A stretch of DNA of 64,000 nt from the NCBI RefSeq assembly GCF_001661345.1, contig NW_017962914.1:398439-462438 (forward strand). Direction: 5' to 3'. The translations under genes and the position numbers were made by a program. This DNA is from Ascoidea rubescens DSM 1968 (lineage: Eukaryota > Ascomycota > Saccharomycetes > Ascoideales > Ascoideaceae). Positions 12,651 to 25,500 of the stretch are shown here, one piece after another. The notes under the pieces are model-generated. The model had not been told where the DNA came from and made no database searches. It saw only the letters and a list, made by a program, of their open reading frames with translations. The first letter of the stretch is position 1. Each line of letters begins with the position of its first letter.

Positions 12651-15600
12651 CAACAATTTTAGTGTAGAGCAAACCTGCTGCGATCATACAAATAGAGTAG
12701 CTATCTCTCATCTGGAACACAATTCTATAGGGATTGATGGTAATGAGGGGGCTTGCTTCTGAATGAAACAATTACTTCTTTAGATCATCATCATGGTCTT
12801 TGAAAGAAGCTGTTCCCGTAGCAGCTCCAAGAAAGCTGCTCTGTCAATGAGATCATTTCAAAAAGCAGTGATGGCATATATTTCACACGGACGGCAGTTG
12901 TAAATGGCGGCTATTGAAACCAAAAATGTTATTAATTGATACATTCCAACTGCCCGATGCACTTCAATAGAGCAGTGGGCAAGTTATTGAGGAGATTCAT
13001 TTCCAAGCTATCCTGCCTCACTCCGTTCATTTCCATCACCTTCTTGAATATCGTTCAATGTGCAATTTAGATTATCTATTTTATCATTATTTGTCATGTT
13101 AGTTCAACAAACGCAGAAAAAATACTTTCAAGAATTAAATTTATTTTATTTACCAAAGCTCATAACTGATTTAATTGTAGTGGGTTCCATAAAATACCTC
13201 ACAGGAATCTTACTAGGACGTTCTTGATTTTTGATTCACAAAATTCCGTTGCTAGTAATCAGAACAAGAGATTGACGGATGTGGAAGTTCTTCAATAAGA
13301 ATTATTTCTCCTCAGCACGAGCTTGCTGATTGATCATCAATACCTTCGAGAATTACTGATGGATTTCATTCATTCAAGAAGTCAATTTTTTTATTCATCG
13401 ACTAATTGATTGCCTGGAGCTATTTTTTCTGTTACGGAATTGAACCTTCCTATGTGGCCGGGTAGTGTTCCTAAGAGGACTGTGCTTAATAATAGAACTG
13501 CTGTCAGTCGCAAAGCAGTTGTACAACAACCAATCCATTCATTAGTCATGAATCCAATATTTTATTAGTAACGATTTGATTGCTATTATCCTTGGAACTG
13601 CGAACAGCAATCGAATGGAAGTCTTCAATTGAGGTTGCGGTGTAACATTCTTTAATATCGTTGTTTTGAATGTTTAATCATCTCAAAATTTCTTTCAGTG
13701 ATAATACTTTGGCAAGTCGAGTTCGATAGTTGACGTTCCAACGAACACTAATAGGATGCTAAAGAAAGAGTGGGGCCTGTAGTAGAACGACTTGGTGCTT
13801 CAATGTCTCCGACTGGTTTTGATTTACTTCGTTTAGATTGGTAAAAGTGATCCGTTGATTTCAATATAATGCTGCCAGAAACGCCTTTGAGGTGTTTTCG
13901 CAAATACGAGCAACGTTGCTTGAAGAGCTAGAACCAAGGAATGTAGCATTGCTGTCTCTGTTAAAATTCATTTTTTTCACATTTTTATTTCAGCCAAAGA
14001 ATTGAGCATCAAGTGGATCATCGACCTTGAGACTGTTTTATTGTTGAAGAGTCTTTTCTAACGGAAATTCACATTTAATAATTAATGGCGTTCAATTTTG
14101 CAAAACCATTGAATTTCTACAAGAAATGTTCCAACGTTGATTTGAATCAATACTTACTCAGTTTGATCGCTAGAATGAGTCGTACGATCATTCTTTCTTC
14201 TGCAGTTTTGTTTCATTGAGCTGTTGGCGCCTTGATTTTGTTACGATTAATGAAGTGCGGCGACTTGATCTGTCTCACCATTTTATTTCGGGATCGACTT
14301 AAGGATATTTAAAGTGAGTTCTTCATTTGTTTACATATAATGTTGCAATTTGTTAGCCGATCCGAATATTCTTTCAAGTATTAATTCTGACGCAATTTGT
14401 GAATGAGTTGTTATTGATTTCAAGCTAAGCATTTCCAAACATGCGCAATAAGAATTATGGTCTTAAAACTAGTGATATGCACATCCGTCCAGAACAACTA
14501 CATCAGCAGAGTATCACTCCGTAATATATTACTCATTCAGCAATGAAATGATGATAATAGTGATGTGACCAAATCCGATGTACAAGTATAAAATCTCTTG
14601 AAATCACTTTCATTACCGCTGGTCCTAATGTTGTTTCCGGTTGAAGGAGTCTAGTTTTCAATAGAAGAACGAAAGTAGATCTTGTGAATTTGAAGCGGAT
14701 GACCGTGGGCGTTGAGAATGACATCCTTTTCAGTTCTTCTAATTTTTCCCACACAAAATTATTGATTTGCTGACGCTCAGCAGCAGTCACAACATCCTCG
14801 TCATTTGATGCTTTGTGCTTTTCAAAGTGTTGAATAAAAACATTTTTTTACCTTCAAACTTTGCTTTTATCCAAATATTGTGCACATTCATTCCAATAAC
14901 CTAGTTTCTAATACTATCTCTGAATTAAGTACCACCTTCATGACCGAGGTAAACGGATATAATCGACTCTGTTACGTGCATTAAATTAATTTGTTTATTT
15001 AGTTGTACTTAAACTTTTTATACTTTTAAAATTTAACATTTTCAATTCTTACATCCATATATTTTTCATTGACGTTTAATCTATAATTTATATTCACTCA
15101 ATTTATTCTTTAACAATGGACCTTAATTTGACTTTTGTTAAAAGCATGCTCTATTGATACTTACAGAACCATAAGATGATTGGCTATTTGATTAGACGGC
15201 TCATGTTCCAAGTTTCTTTCAATATTTTAGCTAATTTCCTGTTAGGAATCCAGATAAATTCATCTTTTCAGCTATATTACTCATTGGTGAAATGGAAAAC
15301 ACTGACAATTTTTTAGTTTTATAGTGGTTTACTCACGAATCGAAAGCTATTTCATCGGAGCATATTTCTGGAATCCCCAAGCAAATAAAATCTATATCAC
15401 ATTATCATAATCCACTACCTATTGCAATAGAATTCAATACACAAACAGATTTTAGCATCTTCATCAATTGCATTATCATCCAGATATATGGATATTAAGC
15501 TCCATCAAATGAAATGCAATCATCGAGCGAACGACAATGTGACTTCGTTTGCTTTCCTTCAAGAAGATATTCCCTTGTCTTGAACAAAATGTGTGGGGCT

Positions 15601-17000
15601 TCACTGAAGCAATTCAAGCCCTATAGCATTTTCCAACCGTTTTTTTTTTATCTAGACACCCTACCAGAAGAAACAGAATTAGCTGGCTAGGTAATCGCTC
15701 CATTCGAAGAGGCGGAGTTTTCATCGAATTTGCTGATATTGTAGTGCTCAATGGCGGCATGTGAAACCACTGTGCATAATGTATGACATTTCATAACTAG
15801 AAAATATACATTGACAGAGCTATTGGCAAGTTCGTAATATGATTCATTTGCAGCTAATCAAACACAGATTCGATATGAACCATTGGTCTTACGATTATCA
15901 TCGAATACTCATTTTCATTCGACAAATTAAGCTTTTGTTGTCTGCGCAGAGCAAGTTGAGTAAACATTGTTGTCATCAAATGGACTTATTTCGTTTGGCA
16001 TAGCACAAAAGATTTTTGATTTCTCTGCGCTTTGCTATTTCTTCTCAGACCATTTTTCGAATGATATAACTCAAGAAAGGTAGCAGTAAACTTTGTCCCT
16101 TTCAAGAAAGAACCCCATGGGGTTCGGGAAAGCTCCTGTATTAAGAACATTGTTTCCTCTCTTGGAGTTATTTGGGTGATCTTGAGCTTACTCAACAATC
16201 TCTGATGATTTCACTGGATTAAAAAGCAATTATCTGCGTGATTAAGAACAAGTATTGTCCTAACTTAATTTTTTCACATGTTGATGCATTTGGTCCTAGG
16301 TGCTTTGGTAATCTTCATAGCTTCTCAGCCATTTCATCATCGACTTGATATCAATGTCTGATCGGTGGTGAAGACGCCGATTCAAGAACGCAGTTCATTT
16401 CAGCATGTGAGTAGTAACCAAATCCTTGCCGATATCTTTGCAAATATCAAAACAATTAAATGTAATTTGTCAATTCTTAATGTACTAACAAGATTATTGA
16501 TATTAACGTATAATGGTGCACTAACTGAATATTTTTCAGGGGATCAAATCCGTCATAGCATGAGTGTGACAGTTAAAAGTCAATCGAAAAACACTGTGTT
16601 TTTGCAGACATAGATGACTAGTTTCCACATCAGGTGCACCTTCAATGCTCCCAACTGTTATTAGAAAGTCGGATTTATACTCGTGAGTTTGAATGACCGT
16701 CTGAATAGGCCTGCTATCAATAATCTTCTTAATTCCTCTCCAAAATGGATGGAACTCTCTCCAATCAACTAGAGCAAAGCAAAGTACAACAGGCTTTCCT
16801 TCTAGAAACTGATGTCTCACGTTGGGATTGAGGTCCAACAAGGAAACAGCAAAAGGCGCATCGACATCAACTTTCTTTTTTGCTTATCAAAGCAAACAAA
16901 ATGGCGAATGTCAATTGTGCTTGCTTGGAATATAACTGAGCAACAAAATAGAGTGTGATGATGCGAGGTTGGATTATTGATTTAGGACCTAGTAGTTGGT
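12650..17000 (-). mobile_element. Copia K: gag, RT, RNase H traces (broken)
   Basis: DWREFHPFWRGIKKIID (in the 101-codon open stretch 16536-16841) resembles a retrotransposon gag core with paired tryptophans. FVWEKLEELKRMSF, then KTRLLQPETTLG and VISRDFILVH (14533-14790), resemble the pre-RT 'W..A...E' segment followed by 'YKARLVA.G..Q'. GHIGRFNSVTEKIAPGNQLV (13400-13470) resembles RNase H 'SGY.F.FN...IAW.SKKQ.LV'. The gag to RT distance is 2.1 kb and RT to RNase H about 1.2 kb. The gag could also be of the Gypsy or BEL type, since the WREF..FW pattern is shared. Many breaks; old. Confidence 0.55.
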
Positions 17001-18240
17001 CATCGGTTCCTTCACTTTCATTTTCTTTGGTTAGATTGAACTGTGGACTCTTCGACTTTCGTAAGATGAATTACTTACTGCGTTTGAAGGGATGTATCAT
17101 TTAGCTTGTCAATGTTCCAAAACACATATGTATTGCATTTTTACTGAGCTTGCATGAAAAGCTGGATTTGTTTGCTCCACAGAGTATCCATTCAATTGAT
17201 CGTTATCATTAGATTAATTAGTCAGCTGCTTTTCACTTAAAGATGAGAATCTCACCAACGATAAACTTAACCCTATGGTCCGCCAGATCTGAAGTACAAG
17301 TGTTGTTTCTCAGCCCAACTGAATCAGCGGAGATGTACTACCGATATATTAATATTTTGGAGTTGGAACATTTTGAACCTTGTGCTTTTACCTCAACAAA
17401 TGAAGAAGTCAAACAACTTTTTAAAGCAATTTAAATATAGCAGGTAGAATGTATTCGTTGTTGATTACGACATTCAATTGAATAATACAGCAATCATTGT
17501 CCTTCACTTGAATTCGAAGCACAGGACATTGGGCAAGAAATGCTTAATTATTTTATATTACTTGTGGACTTAACATCCGTAATTTATTCATTATCACAGA
17601 TACCTTTCAATCTTGACGTTTACACCAACATGTACCATCACAAATTTCACATTGCAGGATTGTAATAAATGTTTAATTTTTCGAAAGTTCAAATACTATT
17701 AATTATTTACAGTCATCAATCTTGAGTTGAAGTTACTCCAATTTTACATGCACACTTTATCTACTTTTGAATCCATTCGTTCAATATCTATAGAAGAGCT
17801 ATATCTAATTTTAGTAGGAGTTTTGGCATTAAGATCGGCTATCGTCTGATCGATCGATCAGCTCCTTGGTTTCAATCCCTTTAATTTTTGGATTGCATCT
17901 TCCACGTCTGATTATTCACCTTTTCATTGCAGATATGATTTTCCTGTCAAGTATACTGATTAGTTCAGCTATTAAAAAACGAATTGAAGCATTGCTTTTC
18001 TTAAATCAGTTTATAGTGATGGATATCATTACTATAGATATATGTTATAAAAATCCCGATAAAAAACAATTAAGTAACAACCGATGTGTATCAATGACTT
18101 AAAACTCTACAATTCAACTTTCAATTGGGAATCGCAAGCAATTTCTCATTTCTACTGACTCAATCGTTCGAATTCTTACGAATTTTGACATTTGCCTCAA
18201 TGAGGGGAAGAGAATCATTGAGACAATTCAGCTAAACAAG
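17000..18240. other. Unassigned stretch between copia K and L
   Basis: Small ORFs at 17243-17434 and 17866-18102 show no family motif. The stretch lies upstream of K (minus) and L (plus), so 5' LTRs of both may have been here. It contains a 16-bp perfect palindrome at 17846-17861. Confidence 0.3.
17846..17861. repeat. 16-bp perfect palindrome
   Basis: The sequence ctgatcgatcgatcag equals its own reverse complement. Its core is a short GATC repeat. No gene or promoter context explains it, and it may be chance. Confidence 0.6.
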
Positions 18241-18960
18241 TTTGATATTGCATACCACTGGCGCTGAATTACCGTTGATTAAAGCTTGGATTAGGGACCA
18301 AATCTCCAATTAGGTTGACACAGATGTCCTTAATTGATTAAGATTTATAGCAGCTACTAATGACATTCAAACTCAAAAAACGATTTCCTGGTACTCAAGA
18401 GCCGCTGATCGGAGGCTCCACTAGATTTAAAAGAATTTAACATTTTGATGATGCTGACGGTGATGAGATGATTATGATGATTCTTGAAAGCTACATAATA
18501 TAGGAGTCATTTATATCGTTAGGTATCTTAGATAATTATTCAATCCATCAAGTAATCCACAAGATCACATTGAGTTAAAGCAACAGGGTACTATAGTTTC
18601 AGGTCATTTGACTTCATTGAGATCCATTCCTGTCTTTGATGCTCATGCCCATTATCAAAACCAAAATGTTGCAAAGTTACTCAGATGTGGTGCCCAAGCT
18701 AGGAACGTATTCGATCTAACCGTATCGTTCACATCTTTGTCATATCATAACTTATTGAAAAGAATCATTGAAATATAGGAAGCAGAATTTTTATCAAATC
18801 TTTCACAAGTAATTACGCTGAAGAAAAGCCACCAACAGGCCAATGTTACCATAGGAGAATTTACATCGTCGAACTCTGGTGGTTTGCGGCTAAAGCCGAA
18901 ATACGCACCGCAGCAAAAATGTGTCATTCGTCGTGAACAACTGAAGTAATTAACTGTTGT
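18240..18960 (+). mobile_element. Gag-like remnant L, plus strand (broken)
   Basis: LRFIAATNDIQTQKTIS (about 18335-18385) resembles gag-like motifs of copia M (LIRFIAATDVKQ) and P (LRLVAATNDNE). CGAQARNVFDLTVSFTSLS (about 18690-18750) and KKSHQQANVTIGEFTSSNSG (about 18820-18880) follow on the same strand and resemble 'G.EA.DVF.T..FT' and 'PKKN...ER..F' of gag capsid regions. Only about 0.7 kb is visible before copia C material begins. The overlapping minus-strand open stretch 18745-19119 gives a competing reading. Confidence 0.4.
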
Positions 18961-19119
18961 TGTCACTTCAATGAGAGAATTGAAAGTTAAACATGATTGG
19001 ATGCTGACGAGCAATCTATGAATCTTCGTCATTGCATTGTTTAATATGTTTTTCATTGAGGTGCAGCACAGCCACTGTTTCAGGCAGTGTTGACGTATTG
19101 ACTGCTTTGATGCATCCAC
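18745..19119 (-). other. 124-codon minus-strand ORF, uncertain
   Basis: This is one of the longer open stretches in the window. It is Cys- and Trp-rich, with MTHFCCGAYFGFSRKP, SPMVTLACWWLFFSV and KNSASYISMI. The last two could be a copia RNase H 'PV.W...KQ..V..SS.EAEYISM' segment of another minus-strand copy. It lies opposite the gag-like traces of L, so at most one reading is likely to be ancestral. No function is assigned. Confidence 0.3.
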
Positions 19120-20240
19120 ACATATTAATCAGAGGACCCAATGGCCACAATTCATGCACAACCAAACCGACAGATAATGCTGTTTATTTACAATGATGTG
19201 AAATCAACCCAATTTCCAGCTCACCACAAGATATCACTGCTCATGTCAAATCGCTGAAAGTGGGGTAGAATGCGCAGATTGATACAAACGACTTGAAAAT
19301 TCACAACTGATATAATTTCTGATTATATGCAGAATATTGGTTGCAAATCAAAATGATGAAATTATTTCAATATACAATATATTTGTATAGTGTTTCGAAT
19401 AGCATAATAATATTGTGCCGCCGCAGATAATTGTAAAGCAATATATGAAATAATGAAATATCGGTGGTTTTCATATCGTGGATAAAAAGTAAAAATTACA
19501 GAATGTATTTCCTTGGAATAGGAGAAGCAGCCTTCACAAACATGAGAGACTTAATCAGACAATCATATTCTGTAATAAGATTATCAAAGATAGTAATGGC
19601 ATAACTCAACTTGCATTACGAAAAGTTGAAGTTTAACAAATGCAGAAGCTCATGTATAAAAGATAGATGGTAGCTGTCAAGGTAGAATATGTCAAAGGAG
19701 CAAAAGTTGAAGTGTGAAGATGAGATTCGAATATCAGTAGGTAAGTAAAAATTAGGGTTATGAAATACTAACAGAGGGGACTATGACAAATCCATCTATT
19801 TCTTAAATTCCGCGGCGTAGAAGGTCTTAAGTAGTTGTGCCTGTGGCCTTTGAACTGCAACGGATGTGAAAAACTTCTCAGTAGAATATGGTTTCAAGGC
19901 AACTAAATTTATTCTTTTCACGTTTCGACACAAATAGTGGTTTGGATTAAAATTTCATCGAACGTATTAGTCGTGATTGATTAATTTAACATGAGTTTAA
20001 GGCGTGGATCATTGAACTAGATTGCATTCAATGCTACCGTGATAGACTTTTGAATTGATATAACTGGGTATTACTAGCCCATTGAAATAAGCTTCTTCAT
20101 AAAACGAAGATTAATCTCAATATGGTAACATCTATTAATAGTAGAAGAATGAAATGAAAGAGCGAAAGCCAATCAATCATTTCAATACATCAAAAAACTG
20201 TTTGCCAGTGCTGTTTGTTCATATAATATGTTGCGAATAG
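19120..20240. other. AT-rich stretch downstream of copia C
   Basis: No clear coding motif was found. It covers the expected C-terminal end and 3' LTR of minus-strand copia C. I looked for an ADILTK-like site near 20.0 kb, the normal distance from its RNase H, and found none. Confidence 0.3.
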
Positions 20241-20249
20241 TTAGTCCGC

Positions 20250-21600
20250 TCTTCGTCACTGCAGTTACAGAACATAACCTGCGTCGGTAGAGCACCACGT
20301 ACTAAGAACTCGCTTGTTTCAGGTCCAGGAGTGCTGGTCACCATTTAATATTGTGAACAAAAGCTACCTTGATGTTTGCTTATCGTTACGTCACTTGCCG
20401 AATCACTGTCACTGACAACTGTCATTTGAAGAGCTGTTAGCAGAGCTCCATTACCCAGTGTTGTATATTCCGTCTCGTCAAGCAGTGATCAATCAGTATG
20501 ATCTAAAGTAATCATCTTATCAAAGTAATCAATCGAGAAGTCTTTTGTTTAACAAATATATTGGGGCACTGGCAAAACCCAGATATATCATGGTTTCATG
20601 GACAAACTAATTGTGTGCTTACCAGGAATGTGCCTTATCAAATATCCTAGTTATCAGAATCATCTACAGCTTGTAATGCAACCATAATAGCTCTATATTT
20701 TGAACGGACTTTAGCATCAAGAATCGCTGTTTGAAAGCCTTTTTCAAATACTCTTCCCAAAGATATGTAAATATTTTATTTGATCCTTCTTGACTCCGTT
20801 CGCACTTTCTCCAACGCAATTTTAAGCACATGTTGCGTTAATTCTTTTACTGTTCAATATCATATTGAAGGAACTGATTTAATAATCCTTTATCTTTGAT
20901 TGTAGAGATTGCAATCACTAATGTCTGTGCTATATTAATCTCAGCAATTGCTCTGCAGCAACTAAAACATGATCATGAAAAATGGATGTCCAACATTTTG
21001 AAGTGCTATACAGAACAGGATCTAACAAACCTCGATCGTAGTTATTGCAACCGATAAGACTAAATTGAATTGTAAGGATCAATCTGTCTGAGACATGTTT
21101 CTAATCATTCACTCAGTATGAGAGTTGCTTATATCCAATCAATTTCTTCTTTAATTTTGAAACATACGTATTTGATGTAGATTTTCTCCCAAGAGGATCG
21201 TCATATACTTGAAATGCAAGAGCTCCATCTCTAGAAAGCTGTCTAGCGGTCAATTTCAAAAGAAATTGCGCTTCCAATTGAAAGCATAAAAATGATTATT
21301 CATAATATATCTGATTTCTCAGGTGGAGCAGTAACATCACCATAGCTATGGGCGACCATTTGAAGCAATTGTTTGCAACTAATTTAGTCCGGTCCGGTGA
21401 GAACCATTTCTTTCACGTTATTGATTAAATATTGGATTTTCCTTGACTGTTTTGTCTTTAACCACTGTGGCTAGCAACAATGATTGAACGTCGCTCTGCT
21501 GAAATCAATTCATTCTGTTTTTTTTAAAAGATATTCCTTATTAACTATCTTGGCAGCTTAGCTCATTTGTCAAGAATGAAAGAAGGATCCCATTTTGATT
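20250..21600 (-). mobile_element. Copia C: RT and RNase H (broken)
   Basis: HDHVLVAAEQLLRLI (about 20930-20975) resembles the RT active-site 'YVDDVLVAA...L..L' and LQSKIKDY (about 20900) follows, as in 'L...L...F'. GALLTALQMTVVSDSDSASD (about 20395-20450) fits the step from the RT end to RNase H 'L..FSDSDWASD' and is closest to copia B (LTVVRDSDWASE). Copia C appears truncated on its 5' side by, or fused to, the 3' end of copia E near 22.3-22.6 kb. Many breaks. Confidence 0.7.
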
Positions 21601-22249
21601 TCAACATCAAGAATTGCACTCTTATCTCGATAATAGGGCGCGTGGAGCTAAAGTATTGCCCTTCGATAAGTTCACCCTACTTGGGTACGGTGCTGCTCGT
21701 TGACCTTGAACTTCTTCAACAATTGACAATGAATCAATGATTTTGAAGTAATATTCATTTCACTATCTGAAATAATGACTCTGCTGAAGTTATATTTTCC
21801 ATCTTGAAATGATGGATGCTAGCTCCTCCGCCAAACTTCATACTGGCTCTGAGATTCATGATAAAGATGATTTCAATGTCAGGTTGTGTTCTGACAGCAA
21901 GCAGTTGATTGGAGATGAGTCAACTATTGGATGCGAGTCAAGTTCATTAAACCAATGATCGAAAGTAAGTACAGCAGTGCAGTCCATGAATTGCATGGCT
22001 GATGTATTATTCGAATTCCAATATTGATCAATAATGATTCATTCATCTCAAGACCATTCCTATTGGTAACCCGTTTGAACCTTGGGCAGCTCGGATGATG
22101 GTCAAACGAAAAAGGTAGGTCCTTAAAAAAATAATTGAATTATCGGTGTAGCTGCTTGCATGCGGACTGGTTTTAAGTGAATCGAATTGGGCAGCCGAAC
22201 GAGCTAAATTTCAATCACCGGTGGAAGTGAACTTGTTCTGAAAGTTTTC

Positions 22250-22560
22250 CTTAGGTTCATCTCCAGAGTAAATCCATTGACGATTGATGAATGGGAACCA
22301 AAAAATGATTGAAATAAATATAGATAAAATGTAAATATAGATGAAATGTGAGAATAGATTATAGAATAACATTTATTTAAAATAGATATAGCACCAGTTT
22401 GAGAATCGAATAACGTTAACGATCAAAAGCTAAAGTGACAAAGCAATGATAATTCAAGTTCTCATATATAAAACACTTATCTAAATACTTCAACGATAGA
22501 ATTGTAAAAACTTCAAGTTTTGCCAGACTTGGTGATTGGAATCAATGTAAAACATATCTG
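22250..22560 (-). repeat. LTR-like relic downstream of copia E
   Basis: This AT-rich stretch lies just past the expected end of copia E. It carries agatatag and gagaatcgaataac (22401-22414), shared with the relic near 1546-1559 downstream of copia A. This is the best LTR-like match found between elements. No clean termini were seen. Confidence 0.4.
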
Positions 22561-22599
22561 CAAAGAAAATGGATTGAAGAGAATTAAATATAAGCTACT

Positions 22600-25500
22600 C
22601 ACTCCTGCGCAAAAATACAATCAGAGTTCTAATTGGAACACTCTGAGCAGATACAGTTAGATATAATTGGATTGGATTAGAATGAAATTCATGAACCATC
22701 TATCTAAACATGGCAGCGACATTGGGTTCTCTAACAATATAGTTGAGGTATTACATGCTTTTCGAAATGTGCTGAGTAACTGAATCATCATTAACATCAT
22801 TGTGCTTGGATATACATAGATCAACTTGTATGAAGGGAAAGTGTCATCTTTAAATAAATATCACAATTTGGTTCAATTATGAAATCTGCTGTCTTCTGTT
22901 CATTTAGCATTGGTTGAAACAGTTTTCGAGTAGGCATATTCTCCGCTTTTGAAACAGCCACTACTTTCAATAGTTGAGCAATGCAAGAGAAGAAACTTTT
23001 GTGAGGTCCAAGAAAGCAGCCTACCTTTTCTGCTTGAGGAGGAGCCATTTTGAGTTTTCCTTGTCAAATTACTACTTGCGGAACCACTCTCACTAGAAAG
23101 ATATAGTTGGAAAAATCGTTTCACAGAAAGGTCGTTGAAGGATGGATATTTATATTGTCATAATTTCTGCACTCAATATGATTAAAATGAATATTATTAC
23201 TATCGTGTGATAGTTGCTCATCCACTCTGTTTGGTACAGCGTTTCGTCACCGTCTGAATGCACCAGCAAGATGATCTTTTAATGGATTAGCAAAATATAT
23301 CGTGGAATGATGTAGCAAAACGATACCAAAAGTGACAGTTGAAGCCATACATGATTGTCTACCTTTTCCAGAACGAGATGTATCATTATCATTAGCAGCA
23401 AGAATTGTAGATTGAAGATCATTCTCAAATTTTTCGGTGCTATATATTAATTGTTTTCCAATGTTATCATTTCAGAATTCGATTGAATTGCCTCAATATA
23501 ACATTTCAATGAGACCTTTTATCAATCGTTTGGTTACTCATCATTAACTAGCAAGGACGATGTCGGAGATCCCAAATCTCTTATTGCGAACTTGTTTATA
23601 AGCAGTCCTTACTGTTTGAGTTTCATTCTTTGGTTTTCCGGAAGTGGAACGTGCCTTCCACCCAAATGGATATTAAGCAACTTGATGTAAAAAAAAAACA
23701 TTGAGCGGACAAACTGAATTGTTGGTTATTCCTAGGGATGAGAGCAGTTCCGATTGTATTGATCGAAAAATGCACAGCTGCGTAGCCGATGGAGTGCCTG
23801 TTTCGTTTTCAACGATCTTTATGACGTTTAGAGGTCGATCAGGATGATGAGAACCAAGTAGATAAACAACTGGCTCATTCGACAAAGCTGCCTTTGCTTT
23901 TCATTGCCGGATATTGTACGTGGTAAAGGCGGCTGAGTAGCCGATGATCCTAATCGATCATATTGAGCATCTGGGGCCTAACCATCAGTTTTCATGTGGG
24001 CCGGCACTTGACAAAAGCACTTTACACCTTTGCTTGTGTTAATCAGCTCAGAGGAATTTGACTGCTGGTTAGCATCGATTTGACAGTTTCTTTTGCATTA
24101 TTGTTTTCAAATGATGCTCATAACGGCAATGAATAATCATTGTTTTACTTAACACAATTAAGTTCTCTTGCAGTAGAAACTGTCCATTATCAGCTTTGAG
24201 GGATTGATAAGCCAACTGAGAAATGTTTTAGAATCTTAGAAATAGATTTTGTTACCCTTAAAGGCTTCTGTTCAGCAGCAATTGTTGATGATTTCAATAA
24301 AATCTAGTTTGCTTTAATTGCACTGCTGAACAAAATCGCCTTGTTCTAGTAATATAGTTTCTTGCTGAAGCAATGCTTCCACGGTAGAATGGTAATCTTA
24401 ATGGTCGGTGCGAGTTTGATCATAGTTTTGTCTCCAATATTAGGTAGCTTCACAGAAAGAAAGCTATCGATTACTTTCTATTCGACACTTGAATAGTTAA
24501 CCAACAAATTGGAGATAGCTTCAGCAATCAAGAATGATTTTGGTGTTAAAGTTGCCGAAGTAAAATGATTCATGTCATTGCATTACCGTTCACTTTTCTC
24601 GAGATCTTTCTCATCGTTCATATTTTTGGTTCTTTAGTTCCACACTGAAAGATCAATGGGACAATGAAAGGTGATTCCTGTTGAACATTGAATATCAGCT
24701 GAGCGGCTTGGAGCTTTAATGACATCATCTAGTATAGAATGACTTCATTTTAATGCCTTAATCTGATTCGTCTTGGATTGAACTTGTTTTGAGATTTTTG
24801 CCAGACTATTCGCTGTAATGACAGTAGATATATTCGAAGAATTAACACTAAGAGATGAATTCTTGATCTCCTTCTAGAAAATCGATTGTGTGAAATTGTG
24901 AGTGAAAGCAATCATTTGAGCACCAAATGGGCTTCCCTCTAAACATCTTACTTTGCTTGTCCAACCACTTTTCCTGGAGCTCCGTACGGATTATTGAATG
25001 CAACACAATAGAGCGAATTGATGGTATATGCAAAATGAAAGCTCTCTACTATTCATTTTGAACAATCCAGTAAATCATTTGATGTTTCATTTTTTTTTCA
25101 TTTTTTTCGTTTAATTGACAGCCTTTCCGTTTTGAAAGAGTAAACGTGCCTGGTGACATGATGGATCGAATCATTTGCATGTCAGAACTCGTTAATAAAG
25201 TTGTAATCATGCCATTATCAATTTCAGCAACACCAGGTGCGTTGTTTGTTAAGCTGAGTAATCAGTCAAGTATGATTGTCACAAGAATCAATGATTTTGC
25301 TGGTTCTGGTTTGATCCTGACAGCTTGACGATCAATAGCGTTAGATTTATTCTCCCTAGTCTTTAATCATTTCCCACTATTAATATGCGCAGCTACATCA
25401 GACGGATGTATATTCTCCACTAAAGCTAATTTTATTATGTTGCAACTTGTTCATCTCTGTGAACTGTTTATATCCGAAATACAAGTTTTGGATGATCATA

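Noticed and set aside
20282-20345. tRNA-like run (ggtagagcac ... gtttcaggtcc) resembling A and B boxes
   Set aside because: I could not pair acceptor or anticodon arms, and the stretch lies inside the copia C RNase H relic.
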